From positions 62,001 through 126,000 of the forward strand of contig CALUYO010000001.1 of the NCBI GenBank assembly GCA_944325005.1: DNA of 64,000 nt, in the 5' to 3' direction. This stretch comes from Candidatus Gastranaerophilales bacterium (GTDB taxonomy: Bacteria; Cyanobacteriota; Vampirovibrionia; Gastranaerophilales; Gastranaerophilaceae). The notes under the pieces were generated by a model that did not search any database, was not told the origin of the DNA, and saw only the letters and a list, made by a program, of their open reading frames with translations. The translations under genes and the position numbers were made by a program. This document shows, piece by piece, positions 60,816-64,000 of this stretch. Position 1 is the stretch's first letter, and every line of letters starts with the position of its first letter.

Positions 60816-61612
60816 ATTTAGATATTGCTAATTTAACTATATCATTAAATAATAGCAACCCAGATTTATTTATAAAAATAGTTCCAATAATTATATCACT
60901 TTTCGCATTGGGATTTTCAATTTTTTCTTGGGTTTCAAATAGAAATATAACGTTAAAAAATGAATTTATAAAACGAGAAAGTAATGTGTTATTACAATTT
61001 AGAGAAGATTACTTAAAAGCACAGGCTTCATTTATTTGGTTTAAAGATTGGTTATTAACCCCAAGAATATATGAACATAGAGTTCAAGAAGAATTTTTAG
61101 AAGTTAAAGTAAGCGAATTAGAGTATCACTTGAATTTGATAAACAAGTTAAATGAAACATATAACTTGAATCAACATATTTTTGCCAAACATAATTTAGT
61201 TTACGAATGCGAATGTATAGAAAAATTTATGAAAGTTTTTCATGCATATTATTTTGGTAAATTTCAATTATATAAACAAAAACGTGATGATAATCTTATA
61301 GAATATAGAGCAGGGAATTATGATAAGATTGTGCGTAAATTTATAGAAACTTTTGATGATGTAGAAATTACTGATTTTACATTAGAAAAATACGAGGAAA
61401 AGTATAAAAATTTAAAAGAAAAAATTTATAATGTTATTGGTAATATGGAATTCAAATTAGATAATATAACATTATATAACACTAATCCAAAAACAAATAA
61501 GCGAACTTTTTCTAAAAAGGTATTCTATCCATATTTTATAGAGAAAGAAAAACCAGAATTTTATGGTGCCGAAGAAATATATAATTCGGAAAATAAGGAG
61601 AATAATGACTAA
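60812..61612 (+). CDS. membrane-anchored hypothetical protein, cargo module C
   Basis: This 266-residue protein has one membrane helix at about 22-42 ('IVPIIISLFALGFSIFSWVS'), followed by a long helical soluble part and a short C-terminal segment with 'KVFYPYFIEKEKPEFYG'. The topology parallels the module A membrane protein. No family is recognised. It overlaps the previous gene by 4 bp and hsdS by 8 bp. Confidence 0.65.
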   Translation: MNLDIANLTISLNNSNPDLFIKIVPIIISLFALGFSIFSWVSNRNITLKNEFIKRESNVLLQFREDYLKAQASFIWFKDWLLTPRIYEHRVQEEFLEVKVSELEYHLNLINKLNETYNLNQHIFAKHNLVYECECIEKFMKVFHAYYFGKFQLYKQKRDDNLIEYRAGNYDKIVRKFIETFDDVEITDFTLEKYEEKYKNLKEKIYNVIGNMEFKLDNITLYNTNPKTNKRTFSKKVFYPYFIEKEKPEFYGAEEIYNSENKENND

Positions 61613-62762
61613 ACCTAAATTAAGATTTAAAGATAAAAATGGAAATGCTTATCCTGAGTGGAGTCAAGAAAAAATTGGCAACTTGACCAAAATATATGAT
61701 GGAACACATCAGACTCCAAAATACACAGACAAAGGCATTAAGTTTTTAAGCGTAGAAAATATTTCAGATATTCAAGCAAGTAATAAATTTATATCTGAAG
61801 AAGCCTATAATACTGAGTTTAAAGTAAAACCAGAAGTTAATGATATATTAATGACAAGAATTGGTGATATTGGTACACCTGCGTTAATAAATACTAATGA
61901 ACAATATGCATATTATGTTAGTTTGGCGTTAATTAAATGTAGCAGGCAACTACTTCCAAAGTGGTTAGTGCAAGCAATTTTAAGCAATAGCTTCCAAAAA
62001 CAATTATACAAACGAACATTACATGTTGCATTTCCTAAAAAAATTAATAAAGGTGAAATAGGTGAATGTATTGTAAATTATCCTTGTCTTGAGGAGCAGG
62101 AGAAGATTGCGGGATTTTTGAGCAAGGTCGATGAGTTGATTAATGAGTGTGAGGGTGAGGTTAAAGACCTTGAAGAACAAAAGAAAGGGCTTATGCAAAA
62201 AATCTTTTCTCAACAAATCCGCTTCAAAGACTCCAACAACCCCTACCCAGATTGGGAAGAAAAATATGTAAATGAGGTTTGTGATATATCTACAGGCAAG
62301 GGTAATACGCAAGATAAAGAAGACAATGGCATTTATCCTTTTTATGTACGTTCACCTATAATAGAAAGAAGTAATAAATACATATTTGATGGAAAGGCTG
62401 TACTTACTGTTGGTGATGGAGTTGGTACAGGGAAAGTTTATCATTATGTAAAGGGGAAATTTAATTTTCATCAAAGAGTATATAAAATGTCCAATTTTAA
62501 TGGAATATTGGGAAAATATTTTTATTATTATTTTTCAACACATTTTTATGACCGGGTAAAAAAGATGACTGCAAAAACTTCGGTAGATTCTGTTCGTCTA
62601 GAAATGATATCAAAAATGACTATATTAATACCTTGCCAAGAAGAGCAAGAAAAGATAGCAAAAGTATTATCAAAAATGGATGAGCTTATTGAAGAGAAAA
62701 AAGCACTTCTTTCTGACTGGCAACAGTTCAAAAAAGGCTTACTCCAACAAATGTTTGTATAA
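61605..62762 (+). CDS. hsdS: type I specificity subunit S
   Basis: This protein has 385 residues from the ATG at 61605 (AAGGAG upstream). It has two target-recognition domains, each followed by a conserved coiled helix: 'EEQEKIAGFLSKVDELINEC' (central) and 'EEQEKIAKVLSKMDELIEEK' (C-terminal). Each half opens with the same phrase (LRFKD...YPEW and IRFKD...YPDW), the usual internal repeat. It sets the DNA sequence recognised by the R-M complex. No second or inverted hsdS is present in the window, so there is no sign of a phase-variable shuffle. Confidence 0.93.
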   Translation: MTKPKLRFKDKNGNAYPEWSQEKIGNLTKIYDGTHQTPKYTDKGIKFLSVENISDIQASNKFISEEAYNTEFKVKPEVNDILMTRIGDIGTPALINTNEQYAYYVSLALIKCSRQLLPKWLVQAILSNSFQKQLYKRTLHVAFPKKINKGEIGECIVNYPCLEEQEKIAGFLSKVDELINECEGEVKDLEEQKKGLMQKIFSQQIRFKDSNNPYPDWEEKYVNEVCDISTGKGNTQDKEDNGIYPFYVRSPIIERSNKYIFDGKAVLTVGDGVGTGKVYHYVKGKFNFHQRVYKMSNFNGILGKYFYYYFSTHFYDRVKKMTAKTSVDSVRLEMISKMTILIPCQEEQEKIAKVLSKMDELIEEKKALLSDWQQFKKGLLQQMFV

Positions 62763-62777
62763 TAGGAGGTTGTTATT

Positions 62778-63899
62778 TTGTTTATTGATGAGTTAAGTTT
62801 TCCAGTAGAGAATATAATCTTTCCAGTAGGACAAGGAGGTTTGTTCTTAGGTTTGATTAAATATCGAGAATCAAACCTAAGATCAAAAACTTTTGCTTAT
62901 ATATATGATTGTGGAAATATACAACAAACATATTTGAAAAAATCAATAAACAATTTAATAAATATTTTAAAAAATACAAATGAAATTTCACCATTAACCC
63001 ATATTTATATTTTTATATCTCATGTGCACGATGTTCACATTAGTGGGTTAAAAATTTTAAAACAAAAATTAGAAAAATGTAAATTCAATCTACATTCTAC
63101 ACCTGTTCTTGTAATGCCTTATATGGATGCAGTTGAAAAGAATTTAATTATAGGGTTAGATATTTTATATAAAAGATACACTGGTATTTTAACAGATCCA
63201 GAATCCTATTTTGGCGGTTATTTTGATATTATATACTTAACAGACGAACAAGATAATTCAAGGGATATTGCTCCTGAAAATAAAGATTTTTCTCCCAACT
63301 CTTTTAAATGTTGTTCAATACCAAAAACAGCAATTAATAGTTTAGGTATTAAAGTTTTTAATCATAGTGAAAATTTTACATTTAACACATTAGCTGGTTT
63401 ATGGGTATTAAAACCATTTTATAAACGTTTTGACATATCAAACAAATTAAAAGAAGAAATTAAGGAGATGGGCTACAATAGCATAGATAGCATTAATTTT
63501 GATAATATAAATAATCGGCTAAAAACGGAATTAAAAGATAAACTAAATCTGTCATCATTATGTTTGTATTCAGGGCTGCTAGATGATCGTAAAATTTGTG
63601 GTTGGATGCATACAGGTGATTTCAATTTTAAAAATAAGAAAGCTCTTGAAAATTTTTGCAAGCATTATGTTTCTGTTTTGGATAATATTCAAGTTTTACA
63701 AATTCCTCACCATGGTTCTGCAAAGAATTCATCAAATGAAATTTTTAAAATATTTAAACACTTAAAATTTAAGTATATTACGATGCAGGGAAATCCCAAT
63801 GGCCGACAAGAACCTAAATTATCTCCAGAATATACTAATGATAAAACAATTTACTTAGCAACAGAAAATAAAAGAATTAAAACATTTTTAGGATTTTGA
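62778..63899 (+). CDS. metallo-beta-lactamase-fold protein with altered metal motif
   Basis: This 373-residue protein starts with TTG at 62778, 7 nt after AGGAGGT. It is ComEC/RNase Z-like in order: 'IFISHVHDVHISGLKIL' (about 77-93), 'WMHTGDFNF' and 'LQIPHHGSAKNSSNEIFK'. The canonical H-x-H-x-D-H reads H-V-H-D-V-H here, so the Asp is shifted one position; metal binding may differ. It lies 15 bp after hsdS, probably co-transcribed. It may be a hydrolase acting on nucleic acid or nucleotides in defence; unproven. Confidence 0.75.
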   Translation: MFIDELSFPVENIIFPVGQGGLFLGLIKYRESNLRSKTFAYIYDCGNIQQTYLKKSINNLINILKNTNEISPLTHIYIFISHVHDVHISGLKILKQKLEKCKFNLHSTPVLVMPYMDAVEKNLIIGLDILYKRYTGILTDPESYFGGYFDIIYLTDEQDNSRDIAPENKDFSPNSFKCCSIPKTAINSLGIKVFNHSENFTFNTLAGLWVLKPFYKRFDISNKLKEEIKEMGYNSIDSINFDNINNRLKTELKDKLNLSSLCLYSGLLDDRKICGWMHTGDFNFKNKKALENFCKHYVSVLDNIQVLQIPHHGSAKNSSNEIFKIFKHLKFKYITMQGNPNGRQEPKLSPEYTNDKTIYLATENKRIKTFLGF

Positions 63900-63984
63900 C
63901 TTTGATACGAATTGTGTCTTTTTGGTTGATATTATAGGGAAATAGAGTGATAGATGTTTATACAAGTATTAATGAGGTATTTGT

Positions 63985-64000
63985 ATGGCATTGAATATTT
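63985..64000 (+). CDS. possible start of next gene (runs off right edge)
   Basis: The ATG at 63985 reads MALNI to the window end and has GAGG 8 nt upstream. Only five codons are visible, so nothing can be said about the product. Confidence 0.3.

Noticed and set aside
61605-62762. Phase-variable hsdS shuffling system
   Set aside because: No recombinase and no second or inverted hsdS target-recognition segment was found; the 60032 chimera contains only the first codons of hsdS.

Overview
The window is AT-rich bacterial DNA from a Gram-negative-type cell: it encodes a TolC-family outer-membrane factor, an HlyD adaptor, NagZ and several Sec-type signal peptides. The single tRNA (Arg-TCT) has no encoded CCA. 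Gene content (GH57 glycosidase, small TM2 and zinc-ribbon membrane proteins, fused PabB-PabC) would fit a gut Vampirovibrionia/Gastranaerophilales-like lineage. That is a guess from gene content; no phylogenetic marker was tested.

Positions 1-31.5 kb look like ordinary chromosome. A TetR-controlled efflux operon (TetR, TolC, HlyD, double ABC ATPase, two ABC-2 permeases) reads leftward from a consensus promoter at 7.2 kb. It is followed by a cupin, a DHA2 MFS exporter, tRNA-Arg, alaS, a frameshifted small XRE regulator, dut, small membrane proteins, a GH57 enzyme, an ACT protein with an amino-acid:sodium symporter, glycosyltransferases, nagZ, an aquaporin, pgeF and the folate genes pabA and pabBC. 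A kinase-like gene of unknown role sits between the two folate genes. Two copies of a GC-rich palindromic repeat lie in frame inside protein genes. Several genes have a -10 box 6-7 nt before the ATG and no Shine-Dalgarno sequence, so they are probably translated from leaderless mRNAs.

Positions 31.5-64 kb form an accessory region rich in defence and conflict genes. In order it holds: a HEPN-motif protein; a possible secreted toxin with a four-helix membrane partner; a PD-(D/E)XK-like protein; a Hachiman-like hamA-hamB pair; a decayed rhuM; a phage-type ParB-methyltransferase with a DUF5681 protein; an operon of zinc-ribbon membrane proteins, one apparently starting at ATT; an XRE regulator facing a short FtsZ-like GTPase-domain protein; a macro-domain protein; and a DarT-DarG pair.

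The last 13 kb is a type I restriction-modification locus, hsdR-(DUF262)-hsdM-[cargo]-hsdS, ending with an MBL-fold gene. Between hsdM and hsdS lie five extra genes: a membrane protein with a HEPN protein, a SIR2-like protein, and a two-gene membrane module. The boundaries of these modules carry copies of the hsdM 3' end. One boundary is a 28-codon chimera whose start matches the hsdS start and whose end matches the hsdM end. This is direct evidence that cargo modules were stacked by recombination between hsdM-hsdS junctions. It is the most interesting structure in the window.
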